A stretch of DNA of 64,000 nt from Triplophysa rosa (Eukaryota > Chordata > Actinopteri > Cypriniformes > Nemacheilidae). The position numbers were made by a program, and so were the translations under genes. The stretch covers positions 8,788,907 to 8,852,906 of the forward strand of contig NC_079893.1 in the NCBI RefSeq assembly GCF_024868665.1, written 5' to 3'. Positions 11,251 through 21,581 of the stretch are shown here, one piece after another; within the stretch, counting starts at the first letter, position 1; each line of letters starts with the position of its first letter. The notes under the pieces are model-generated. The model was not told the origin of the DNA and ran no database searches. It saw only the letters and a program-made list of their open reading frames with translations.

Positions 11251-11662
11251 GATATATCTGACCTCCCGCTTGAGAAAGGCGGTCCCTCCTTAAAGGAATC
11301 TCCCATGGAGGGCTCTCCAACAGGTCTATCATGTCCGAGAACCACACTCGGGCCGGCCAGAACGGGGCTACCAGCAGCAGATGAACTCCGTCTCTGCGCA
11401 CCCTTTCCAGAACTCCCGGGAGTAGAGGAATCGGGGGAAAAGCGTACAGGTGAAGCCACATTTTCAGTGTGTGCAGACATCTGCGTGTCACTCTGATCAT
11501 GTGCAACGGGTTGCCTCTCGGGGAAAACCCTTTGGTTCTGAGCCACCACTGCAGAGGTCTCATATACAGCAGGCCGACAGGTATTATGTTGGACTCAGCT
11601 GCCATGAGCCCCAATAATCTCTGAAAAAGCCTTACAGTAAATGATGCTCCCTGGGGGGACAT
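11192..11662 (-). pseudogene. DIRS-like RT/RNase H remnant
   Basis: On the minus strand this holds the linker before RNase H (RLLGLMAAESNIIPVGLLYM, then MRPLQWWLR) joined directly to the end of the RNase H region (VAPFWPARVWFSDMIDLL, then PELWKLWVWPLRG). The catalytic middle of RNase H, and the whole reverse transcriptase that should precede it, are missing. The deletion therefore removed the polymerase core. Confidence 0.85.
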
Positions 11663-11806
11663 GCCCTCAAAGGTCCCGACATGCTGTCAGGACTTTTTCT
11701 TGTACTCTGCCTTCCTCGCCTGAATGACTGCCCTCAGGTCAGTCCTAGGTTTGTCTGCCTGCGGATGGGAATATCTTCCTGAACCCCACACCTTCTGGGG
11801 TGGAGC

Positions 11807-13158
11807 TCAAGAACCAACACTCTGCCTCTGGCGCTCACGATGGCTAGTAGACGCCTGTGGCTGTTCCCGCCCAGCCGCCCCGGGAGTCTGTCCGCGGCGG
11901 GCGAGATAAAGTTTGAACGCCGCCGCCTGCTTCTTAGCCTCCTCGAATCTCTCAACAACGGTGTCAACTGCGTTGCCGAAAAGACCCATAGGAGACAACG
12001 GGGCGTCCAGAAGGAACGACCTGTCAGATGGTTTCATGTCTGACAGGTTCAGCCACAAGTGCCTCTCAGTGGCTACCATAGCACCCATGGAGCGGCCCAA
12101 AGAACGGGCCGCCTCACGAGTAGCACAAAGCGAAACATCCAAAGCATGACGGACGGGTTGTAAGACATCCGCCGCCACCACCCCAGTATTGACTACTTCC
12201 CGCAGTGCATCAGCCTGATACGCCTGAAGCAGTGCCACAGAGTGTAAACACGCCCCCGACTGCCCCGCTGCCGCATATGCCTTGCCAACCAAAGTCAATG
12301 TCACCCTGCATGGCTTTGTTGGCAAGGTGGGGGCTTTTAGGGACGACGCCGACGATGGAGACAGATAGCTCGCAAGCGTCTGTTCTATTCTCGGCATCGC
12401 CGCCCCGTACCCTTGTTCTTTATAGCCCTGAACGTTAGAGTAAATGCAGGTCTGTGGCGTAAAGACTCACGCTGTATAAGGACGCTGCCACGACCTACAC
12501 ACCTCTTGATGTAGGTCCGTGAAAAAGGGGAGCTTGCGCCGTGAGGGCTGTGTGCTGTGCTTAAGACATCGCTCGTCCAGCTTACTCTCAGGACGAGCGC
12601 TTGGTTTATCTTGCGGCCAATCTATTGTCAGCTGGGCTACCGCCGCTGTCATGACTTCCACCAGATCGGCGTGTACCGAAGCAGAAAGAAGGGGAACATG
12701 ATCTAACTCTCCTGATTCAATACTCGTCACATCTACATCCTCAGATGCAGAGAAATGCAGTACCGGACTCCCTCTCTGAGCGGGAGAAATCGCAGTGCGT
12801 GCTCCCGACTCAGCAGAGAGAGAGGTGGAAGCCACGGAGGGCAGAGAGAAGCCGGAGCATGTCTCTTCAACCTCCGTGACGTCCATCTGCGAGCCCCACG
12901 AGTGAAGTTTCCACTCTGCCTCGGCAGAAGCGGACCAGCACCTCGTGGAGCTCGCACCTGGCCACCCTCCTCAAAGAGTGCCAGGTGGAAACGGAGCATA
13001 CGCCTTGGAAGGAGTCCACAGTGCACACAATCAACTCCCTCGAGCGCTGACCGTGCATGCTCCGCTCCCAAACAGACTACGCAACGATTATGCGTGTCTT
13101 TGTTCGTGATAAAACGCGAACAAGGAGAAGCACAAGGTCTGAAATTTTTCTCTGACAT
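11807..13158 (-). pseudogene. DIRS-like gag, frameshifted
   Basis: The start MSEKNFRPCASPCSRFI at 13158 is followed by a small Cys/His cluster (CVVCLG, then CVHCGLLPRRML) typical of fish DIRS gag proteins. The frame then shifts near 12.9-13.0 kb into the block beginning MDVTEVEETCSGF (12886 downward), which stops at 12467. It resumes in a third block at 12397-11807 (for example VALLQAYQADALREVV and SDRSFLLDAPLSPMG). At least two frameshifts make it non-functional. An in-frame ATG at 13203 is an alternative start. Confidence 0.85.
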
Positions 13159-13264
13159 GTTAGCAACTGACTGACCATACACGCTTCTTTTAACTAAACA
13201 CACTCACGCTTCTTTTAACTAGACACACACACGCTACACACAGAGCCGCTTGCTGAGAAGACAA

Positions 13265-13437
13265 GAGCTGAAATTGACTGTTTCGGATGCCCTTTTATAC
13301 TTCCTGTTCCATACATCATCCGCCCATGACGTATCACTACTGGACAACGTTGACACACGTGCTCAGAGCTGGTCACGCTGAGGCGTTCCCCAAAGCGTTG
13401 CCATTGCGACGCAGTGCGAGTTCCCTCGAAAGGGAAC
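13265..13437. repeat. DIRS-like element, 5' inverted terminal repeat
   Basis: Starts GAGCTGAAATTGACTG and ends CGAAAGGGAAC. It is the inverted partner of 9921-10122, with a different, shorter outer end. The TTTTATAC word near 13292 reads as GTATAAAAG on the minus strand, a TATA-like box for element transcription. Confidence 0.92.
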
Positions 13438-16079
13438 ACACATTTAGGTTTAAAACTAGCCTAGTAAAACACAATTTTAGAGAACTGACTGCAAATTAAT
13501 TTTAGATGGCCTCAAGCCTGGCCTGAAGTTAACTTCTGTATTATTTGGTAATATAATAGAATAATTTATTTTATATTTAATTTATATTAATATTAATTTA
13601 TTATTAATATTTATATCAATTGTATTGAATTAAATTAAAACTACTCAACAGTCTATAATCCAAGATGCATCAAATATTAAATATGCATGGGCCTATGTCA
13701 CTGCTCTATGAAGACATTTCAGGTTTCTAGTAGAACAAGGGTTACAACAATTTGATAGACAATTATTGCAATTATTTGATATATCCAATTTTTATAGGAC
13801 TTGGATCTAGGAACATGACAAGTTTTTCAAAATAGCACATCGTTGCATTTGAACAAAAATACATTTAGGCATTTCAAGCATTTTAGTCAAACAGTTATTG
13901 AGTAAATATTGCTTGCATTCTTTGAGCAAGACCAGTTTGGGATAAAGTGTAACTAGATTTTGACCTATGACAAACCCTCAGCAATTTGGATTGTCGTAAC
14001 GGAGCTGTTAGGACAATGGCTTCAGGCAAAAGAATCCATACCGAACGGTTGTATAATGCAGTGCAGAAGAGATGTGAAGAGCTCTCACAGACTTTACCCA
14101 AGCTGAGCTTTTTCTCTTTGCCATGGGTCTCTACCCTCAAACACACTACAAGCTAAAGTCACTTATAGGGCTCAGCCAATTTCTCACTGTGATTTGAAGG
14201 GGAAGGGATCACGCCACAAATAACTAGCCGTGAAATTCCCCCTCAACACTCCAGGAAGAGGTAATAGACCAGATTTCTCTGACCCAGCTTTTCTCTCTCT
14301 TATGTTCTATTTTCCCTCTTTCAACATTTTTCTCCCATAAGAAGATTTCTTGACCCTTCCTCCGTGAAATGCTGATAACATTTCTCTGACAAGCACCGTG
14401 TCAGCTGTCGCACCGACATACACACAACACACATCATCCAGCAGACAGGAGTAAGATCCCGGGGTAGCTGGCACAGTCGGACGGAAAAGAAAATCCAAAC
14501 ATTTATTTGGGGTGTACACAAATCATGAAATCATGGTAATCAAATAAAAGATCATCGTCTTAAACGCAGGGTAGTGTTAATAAATGTTGAATGATGGCCC
14601 TAGAGTCTTTTTAAAGTAAAGAACCACAAGTCTCTTTATAATTACACGTTATTAACAGAGCCCATCATTATAGAGATCCACAAAAAAATACTCGTTCTCT
14701 GCACCCGTTCACTCCTCTCTGTGTTTATCATTGACTGCATAACCTTATACACAATACAATAAATACGTAAAATTAGTATTTTTAATTGAATTTTATCATA
14801 ATATTAACATTAAAAATACATGATATGTCTATCTGACCACTTCGAAAAACGTATGCAACAGTACATTTATAACCGAATCAAAATGTTAAATCTTTAAGAT
14901 TCAATATAAAATTTGAAGAAAAAAAAATGAAACCGGAAGTGTTTCTGGACCAGTTTTTACATCTTGCAAAGTGGTCTATAGGCAACCATTATCCTTACAC
15001 ACTTTTTAATTTCTCTCAACAGACAAGCATCTCCCTAAATAACACCTGTATTCATTGTCATGCCATTTGTAAAATGTAGAATGAGGAATAAAGTATCTCA
15101 CCCTTGTATTCTAAAATATATGCAGAAAGCGTGCATCTGTCTCAGCTTCATCTATGACACGCGGACATTTTCTTTTTTAGGAACACATTCTTGTCTGATG
15201 AGTGCATTGCTTTGTCTTTTTCTCTCTCTATTTAATGTTCCCTGTCTCTAATGCACTCTCTCTGGTTGCAAAAAAGCAAAGCACTTTCTCATTCACAGCA
15301 CTGTCCTCATTTGTTTCATGCAACATGTGGGAGTTTTGCATCATAACTGATCATATTTTTGTTTTTGCCTACAGCACTCACTCTCTGAGGACTTAAATTT
15401 AAATAAACCTGTAGGGGGCAGTATGTACACACATAAGACATTCTTACTCTCTACACTCTGTGACACGCAATACTGCAATATTGGGCAATAGCACATCCAT
15501 ATCATTAATATATGACTCACTCTCCCATCATTAATCTTATATGTTGACTACAGTGTAGCGGGTATTGATTTTATTATTATCTCAGCTAGTCACACAATGA
15601 ACGGTAATAAGAGGTATATACAACCTCACTATAAGCCATTTGTCACACTTAACAACCATAACTAAATTCAGCATAAGTCATCAGATACATAAGTTTTTGG
15701 GTTCTGATTTACCCAACCCTGAAAACTTTCTGTTTTGGCTGTTGTTGGTGGCCAGGACACACTAAATTGTATTCTCTGTCTGGAGGCGGCCCTCCCCAAC
15801 TGTGCGTGGCTTTCAGCCGTTTCAGAAGAAAAGTTTGGTAACTGATCGAAAGTACAATCTCAAGGTATTATTAAATACACAGGAGATACAGAAGCAGTTT
15901 TAATAAACGGGAGTGAGAGGTTCTCATAAGTAAGCTGGTGTTTATATACACAGAAGTGCAAACATTGTTTGAAAGCTTACCTTTAGTTTGAGTTTAGGAT
16001 TTTCTGTAAAAATCACAGTAAAACAAACTTAACTTAACAACATAGAGCAAGAATTTCACACACAGTTACATGGCTTCAT
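13438..16079. other. AT-rich non-coding stretch
   Basis: No gene recognised. Open frames at 13895-14146 and 14307-14521 (minus) and 15060-15251 (plus) have no family features. The block at 13556-13640 is an AT-only low-complexity run. A small repeat lies at 14836-14986. Confidence 0.5.
14836..14986. repeat. Small dispersed element with GACCACTT ends
   Basis: Begins GACCACTTCGAAAAACGT and ends GCAAAGTGGTC, an imperfect inverted pair, with ACCGGAAGTGTTTCTGGACC inside. A related fragment, inverted, lies at about 5590-5690. Confidence 0.5.
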
Positions 16080-16240
16080 AGATCTTTGAATAGTTGTATG
16101 GCCCACTTTTACGACTCTTTTTAGAGCTCGACACCCCCGATCATGCTGATTTCGTTTTGTGTTCCACGGATAAAGGAATGACATATCGCCTGTAAATGAT
16201 GACAGAGCTTTCATTTCTGAGTGAACTATTCTTTCAAAGG
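16080..16240. repeat. Degenerate palindromic cyprinid element
   Basis: Carries TTTGTGTTCCACGGATAAAG, ATGATGACAGAGCTTTCAT and GAGTGAACTATTCTTT, a decayed right arm of the family at 8003-8255. Confidence 0.55.
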
Positions 16241-16327
16241 TGAGGAAGCAAAGAACTCAATGCGTTATATTTTGACTAGCTTTACACTTTAACAGCTCAG
16301 TCCTTTTTTACCCATAATCCTTTAGCA

Positions 16328-16570
16328 CAGTGATTCTCAAACTGGGGGTCCCCCAAGATGGATCCAGATTTTGTGGCATTTTATGAAATATAGAAATTTA
16401 TCATCAATTTTATGCAATCAAACACCCAGCAAATCAGACCACCAACCTAAAGAATTGATGTTACAGAATTGTATAACTGAAATATGTTTTGGTTTAATTA
16501 AAATTATAAGTGTTTATTTGGGGGGCTGCAAAGCGATGCCTTACAACGAAAAAGGTTTTGAGAACCACTG
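16328..16570. mobile_element. hAT-like miniature element, 243 bp, with 8-bp target duplication
   Basis: Ends CAGTGATTCTCAAACTGGGG and GGTTTTGAGAACCACTG are imperfect inverted repeats. CTTTAGCA occurs immediately on both sides (16320-16327 and 16571-16578), a perfect 8-bp duplication typical of hAT transposons. No transposase is encoded. Confidence 0.9.
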
Positions 16571-16578
16571 CTTTAGCA

Positions 16579-17489
16579 AACATGAAATACAACCGGGAGG
16601 GATGATGGCATGAGATAAGACACAAGTTTGAAATAACAGCAAAAACTGGAAAAAACACGACAAGAAAGGCAGGTAGCAGGCCAATAAACGGGATCGAACG
16701 GGCCCTGGCACATAAGAGGGAGAGATGTTCAATAATTGACAACCTGTGTATTTTGAACACTCTCTCCATTCATTAAAGATGCTGTTGGATGAGAGTCACA
16801 GCTACTCCAGTTGCTCAGGGACCCACAGGCCTGTAAATCATTCAGCGCCACCACGTGTGCTGCCCCTCTTTGCACGCGCTAACCAGCGGGGGTTATTGTA
16901 ATTTCAGCACCAGGCTAATGCTAATGTTAATATTTGGGTGGACTGGTGCTAGCCAATAGCAAATAGATATGATATGTAATATGGTATGTATACAATACAG
17001 CCGTGCTAAAAAACATTAGCATATGAAGTCACAGGTGTTGATCCAAAAGGTTCTCAGGGGCTCAAGCCCTCACAGATATAGCAATCACCTACATAATTGC
17101 GCAAGATACATCTGCACGTTTCTCTTCTTTGAGTCTGATGTTGTTTGGTTACCAATGTATTTCAAAATATCTGTTTTTGTGTTCTGTAGAAACCTGTAAG
17201 TAAGTCATACAGGTTTGAAATGACACGAGGGTTTTTCCATTTTTGGGTGAACTATGCCTTTATCACATTTTTGCTGTATTTTCTGTTTATATTTTAGAAA
17301 AAGTTGTGTTAAATTTTTGAACTGTTTTTTTTCAATACCGGTATATTATTGTGGGGTCACAGACTTTTTGACCCGTTCCGATAAATAAAATAAAAACAAA
17401 AATGATCATCTAAATAATAAACAGTGTTTGCTCGACATGTTTGATCAGATGATTTGATCAGATGGTTATCCCTGAAAAATGTGACCCTG
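16579..17489. other. Non-coding DNA with one repeat remnant
   Basis: The part at 16790-16960 is low in repeats and CpG-containing, and may be conserved non-coding DNA. The part at 17155-17265 is a right-arm remnant of the palindromic cyprinid family (TCAAAATATCTGTTTTTGTG, then TTTTTGGGTGAACTATGCCT). Confidence 0.5.
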
Positions 17490-17727
17490 CACTCTTAAAA
17501 ATAAAGGTGCTTTAAAGGTTCTTCACAGCAATGCCACGAAGAACCATTTTTGCTTCCACAAAGAACCATTCATTCAAAGGTTCTTTAAAGAACCACCTCT
17601 TTCTTACTTTTTTTTATAATCTGAACAATCTTTTTTCACCACAAAGAACCTTTTGTGAAACAGAAAGGTTCTTCAGATATTACAGTTTCTTTATGGTTCT
17701 TTTGAAGCACCATTTTTTTTGGGAGTG
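17490..17727. repeat. Miniature inverted-repeat element (CACTCTTAAAAA ends)
   Basis: The left end CACTCTTAAAAATAAAGGTG pairs with the right end GCACCATTTTTTTTGGGAGTG. The interior is built of AAAGGTTCTT and AAGAACC words. A partial relative is at 62930-63056. The target duplication is unclear. Confidence 0.75.
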
Positions 17728-19383
17728 TGTCTGTGAAAACCATAAGTACTCATAATCTACTTTTTAGATAACAAGCATCAATGTTTGATTTCAATCATGA
17801 ATTTCAATTTCAAAATTACAGATCTCAAGGTTATATTTTCACAGAACGTTCTTTACTTCTTTAGTACCTTCTTGTCTAGAATAAACGCCAAATCTGACCA
17901 GACAGACAGACACCAACCTGCAACCTGGTCTAGTTAATTCAGCAAAGAACAAGCCAGTCTATTAGAAACCACTATGCTGTAGTTATTTTTCTGAGCCAAT
18001 AATTTAGCTATGGGACAGTATTTGTTTTATCAATGCACCCTCGGTCTACGCAGAATAATGGTCCTTGGCAGAAAATCTGAAAAATTACAAAAAATTGCTT
18101 GTCTCAAAATGTCCCAAAAATGTCTCTTTGGGTCCATGTTTCCATCATAATAATAGACAGGACAGTGCTTGGACCATCTGGCTTACCCACAAGTGCCTGC
18201 TCAAATGTGGCATTTCCCTGGCACAGAGGTATTTGTGGTTTAGCACAGTGTCTCTGCTGTGACTGGACTGGTCATTGTTAATCTGCTGTTAACGCTGAGA
18301 ACAGTACATCTCTAGAGAGAACGGCAACAACTGCTGCTGTCAGAATTACAATTCCTCTGCTCTCTCTCTCTCTCTGTCTCTGAGGTGTTGATTATCACGG
18401 TGTATACGAAGGGATGCTTGTAATTAGCTTGAAAATTATATCAAGAGTGGCAACATTCTCAAAGTAGTCAAAAACAAACTGAAGTGGAAATATGTATAAT
18501 TCATGAATGTAGGACTGCATGTAAGTGAGGTCAATTTGGGTTTTGTCTTGAAAATAGGGAGAAAATAAGTGTGGAAACTTTTGTGGACAAACATTGCTAT
18601 TATGATGCTATCTAGAAACAAATTATAAAATGTTCACACACCTACCGAGCAAACCACTGCATGTATTTACATGTTTATTCAGGGCCAGTCCATCCAATGG
18701 ATATAAACAATATTGCCGGTGAACCTTATGCAGTTGATCCATTCTAATTTTGTGTCACAACGCTCAGCTTGCTCAATCGAGAAGATCGTTATCATCAACA
18801 AAACATTTTACATTTAAATAAACATACACGTTAAATAAACACAACATAACAAAACTAAAAGTGGCAAGAAATACAGCAAACAACAATACAAAAATCAGCA
18901 AAACATTAATTCATAGATTCAATCAATCATTCATTCAGTAAACATTAACATAGCATTCCACTTAATTTATTCATGCTGGGAAATACAGCACTTCGACAGA
19001 AACAAAGAACAAAAGTCCTAGAAAAATACGTTATTTGAGTCTTGTCTACTAAACATTTTTTTAAATAGCGCCTGTCAAATGAAAGATGCGTTCTCAAGAA
19101 TGAGATGGTGAAGGAATCAAGACACCGTTGACGACATACAAATTAGTCACACATTATAAAACTATGCAAATTATTCTGCAGCCTAAGTAAACTTTTTGCT
19201 GTAGCCTGTAAATAAACACTGAGAGAGTAACAACAGTGTTTGGCAGTAATGCTATTACTTTATTTGAAAGCATGTCTTTTATTTTATTTTTTATTTTATT
19301 TTATTGTATTCCTGGCCTAATATTAATTATACTGGTACAATTACTTACTTCATACAATTTTTACTATTTTATACTTAAATTTT
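17728..19383. other. Non-coding DNA
   Basis: No gene or defined repeat. It includes a short CT run at about 18359-18378 and AT-rich sequence rich in CATT words at 18785-18960. Confidence 0.5.
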
Positions 19384-20384
19384 AAAGATGCTGTGGGTAA
19401 TTATTTGGAGGATCTATTGACAAAAATGCAATATAATATACTTAAGTGTGTCTTCAGAGATGTATAAAGACCTCACATAATGCTTAGAATGAGCTATTTC
19501 TATCTACATTTAAAGATCTTTACTTTATTATTCTATTTCATTTATGTCATTTATTACATTATTCCATTTATTTTTATTTACATTATATATTTACTAACCC
19601 TTACTAAGTTTTATGCATTCATTACATTTCATTTATCATATATTCATTTATCATATATATTCATCCATTTATTTTGTCATTTTATTATTCACTTTTATTC
19701 TCATCATTATTTACATTTTGTCCTTATTTTTAATACTGTTTAATCTTCTTTTGGGCGCTGTATTGTCTTTTATGCTGATATGAGTCTCCAATGGTCCCCA
19801 TCTCAAGGTTCATAATAACATCACGGCGAGACAATGTTTTGATACCGTAATCTTGCGTGGTTAATAATACCTATCTGTTTCTAGGGAGACGAGCATTGAA
19901 GCACAGCTGAGATTATTAAATAAACATGTTTCATTTTATTCAACATCAATTAGTGTCCTTCCTGATATTCTTTCCTTCATCTCTGTATCTACCTGGTGGT
20001 TGATTTGAAGTATTAACTCACAACGGAGTTGATATTTTCAGATTTAATAAGCTCCTGATGGGGAGAAATCTAGTGAAACTGGACTCTAATTTTGACTCTA
20101 ATTTCTGCAAACCATATCCATAGTTGGATCTATCAACATACACCGTGGGTCCCCTATACATGGAATTTGTCATGTTGTTTCTACAGTCGCCCTAAATGAA
20201 CAAACTGCTCTGCGGAGCGTGTTTCGTAAATACGTTATCTCCTTCAGTGAAAATGTGACAACATCTTAGTTCTGTGTCAGCCGCCATAGTGCTTCGAAAG
20301 GGAGGGGTGTAGTCTGCCGTTTGGTTGCAATTTGCAACCTCACCGCTAGATGTCGCTGTATTTAATACACTGGACCTTTAACTG
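19384..20384. repeat. Dispersed repeat split by about 600 bp of unrelated DNA
   Basis: 19384-19510 (TTAAAGATGCTGTGGGTAAT, then GGAGGATCTATTGAC) and about 20110-20384 (ACATACACCGTGGGTCCCCT, then TGCTTCGAAAGGGAGGGG, ending ACTGGACCTTTAA) are the two halves of one family. The copy at 25545-25765 carries parts of both halves joined. The intervening 19511-20109 starts as an AT-rich run, then becomes a repeat-free segment (19755-20100). Confidence 0.65.
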
Positions 20385-21096
20385 TAAAAGCTACATAATA
20401 TATAAAAATAATAACTTAGAGAATTTTTCAAATGTGAATTTAAAATGATCCAATTCTGTGACCTACTATACAGTTTTTATACAGAACACACTAAAAGAGC
20501 ACTTTACACTCATCATTTTTTTAGGAGACCGATCGTGCCCACAACGACCTTGAAATCATTCACTTCAAAAAAGAACAATTCACAATGCTAACCATGTAAA
20601 ACTATCACTCAGGAGCGGGAATTTTAAAGAGTTATTTATAAAGTACATGGGTTTGAGTACAGGACGAATTCATGTGAGCTAATATCTAATGATGGTCAAG
20701 ACCAATGATGCCTCATTATAAAGCTCCCATCAAAGGGAAGTCAGGTAAAGCATAATCCTTTCAAGGACAAGCTTTACAACCGAACAATTCCAGCTTCTGC
20801 AATGCCGTTTACTGTCCAATGTCGTTTAGCAGGCAAATGCTTGTTTGCCTTGCTTCTTAGTCATAATCTCATGGAACTGTTGGATTACCCACAATGGAGC
20901 ATTTCATGGATTTGCATGCTAGGATTAGTACTGTTTCTTGCACATGCACATTTCAATAGAAGCATTTTGTTATATAATGTATGTATTTCCAGCTGTACAA
21001 CAGCATTTCTCTCCAATCAGATGTAATGCGATGAATGATTTGTGTATGGAGGTTGTGCTATATGAATCTTCTCCAAACAAGAGACGTTCTCCTGTG
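20385..21096. other. Non-coding DNA
   Basis: Nothing recognised. The 74-codon frame at 20802-21026 has no family features. Confidence 0.5.
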
Positions 21097-21573
21097 CAGT
21101 GTTGGGTGTAACTAGTTACTAAGTAATTAGTTACTGTAATTTAATTACTTTTCCCTTGAAAAAGTAAAGTAAGGGATTACTCTTATTTTTTCTGCAATTT
21201 AATTACAGTTACTTCTGATGTAATTAAACTAAATACTTTGTGTAATATGTGTGTGTGCAGAAGAGGAATTTACATCAAAATTCAAAGCCTAACTTTAAAA
21301 TCTGTGCTTTAATGTATAATTCTCACATTTGTAATTAATAATAATACTTTATGTAGTTTATTATTTATTTGAATGAATTAAAAGAGCCATTTCATGTCTA
21401 TCCTTGAATCACTTAACTCATCAAGGTTGATGTAGGATATAGAAAGTAATTAGTAATAAGTAATTAAATACTTTTTCAAGAGAGTAACTTGTACAGTAAT
21501 CTAATTACATTATCGAATGTGTAATTAGTAACTAGTAATTAATTACTTTTTCAGAGTAACTTACCCAACACTG
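21097..21573. mobile_element. hAT-like non-autonomous element, copy 1 (inverted), 477 bp
   Basis: Ends CAGTGTTGGG and CCCAACACTG form inverted repeats. CTCCTGTG flanks it perfectly at 21089-21096 and 21574-21581. The interior is rich in AGTAATTAGTTAC words. It is the same family as 24526-25013 and 35502-35981, but in the opposite orientation. Confidence 0.95.
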
Positions 21574-21581
21574 CTCCTGTG

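Larger units (their letters stand above)
9921..13437 (-). mobile_element. DIRS-like tyrosine-recombinase retrotransposon, internally deleted
   Basis: DIRS elements are retrotransposons that integrate with a tyrosine recombinase and carry split inverted terminal repeats plus an internal complementary region. All of these are visible. The inverted terminal repeats lie at 9921-10122 and 13265-13437, and the internal complementary region at 10172-10282. On the minus strand the order is gag, then an RNase H remnant, then tyrosine recombinase. Reverse transcriptase is absent: gag ends at about 11807 and RNase H remnants begin at 11662. Each remaining gene has frameshifts or stops, so the copy is dead. 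AAC occurs at both outer ends (9921-9923 and 13435-13437), and GTT sits at the crossover of the internal complementary region (10229-10231). This fits recombinase-style integration without a duplicated target. Confidence 0.93.

Noticed and set aside
10574..13174. Plus-strand frames of 60-139 codons opposite gag and recombinase
   Set aside because: Shadows of the minus-strand DIRS genes; no independent family features.
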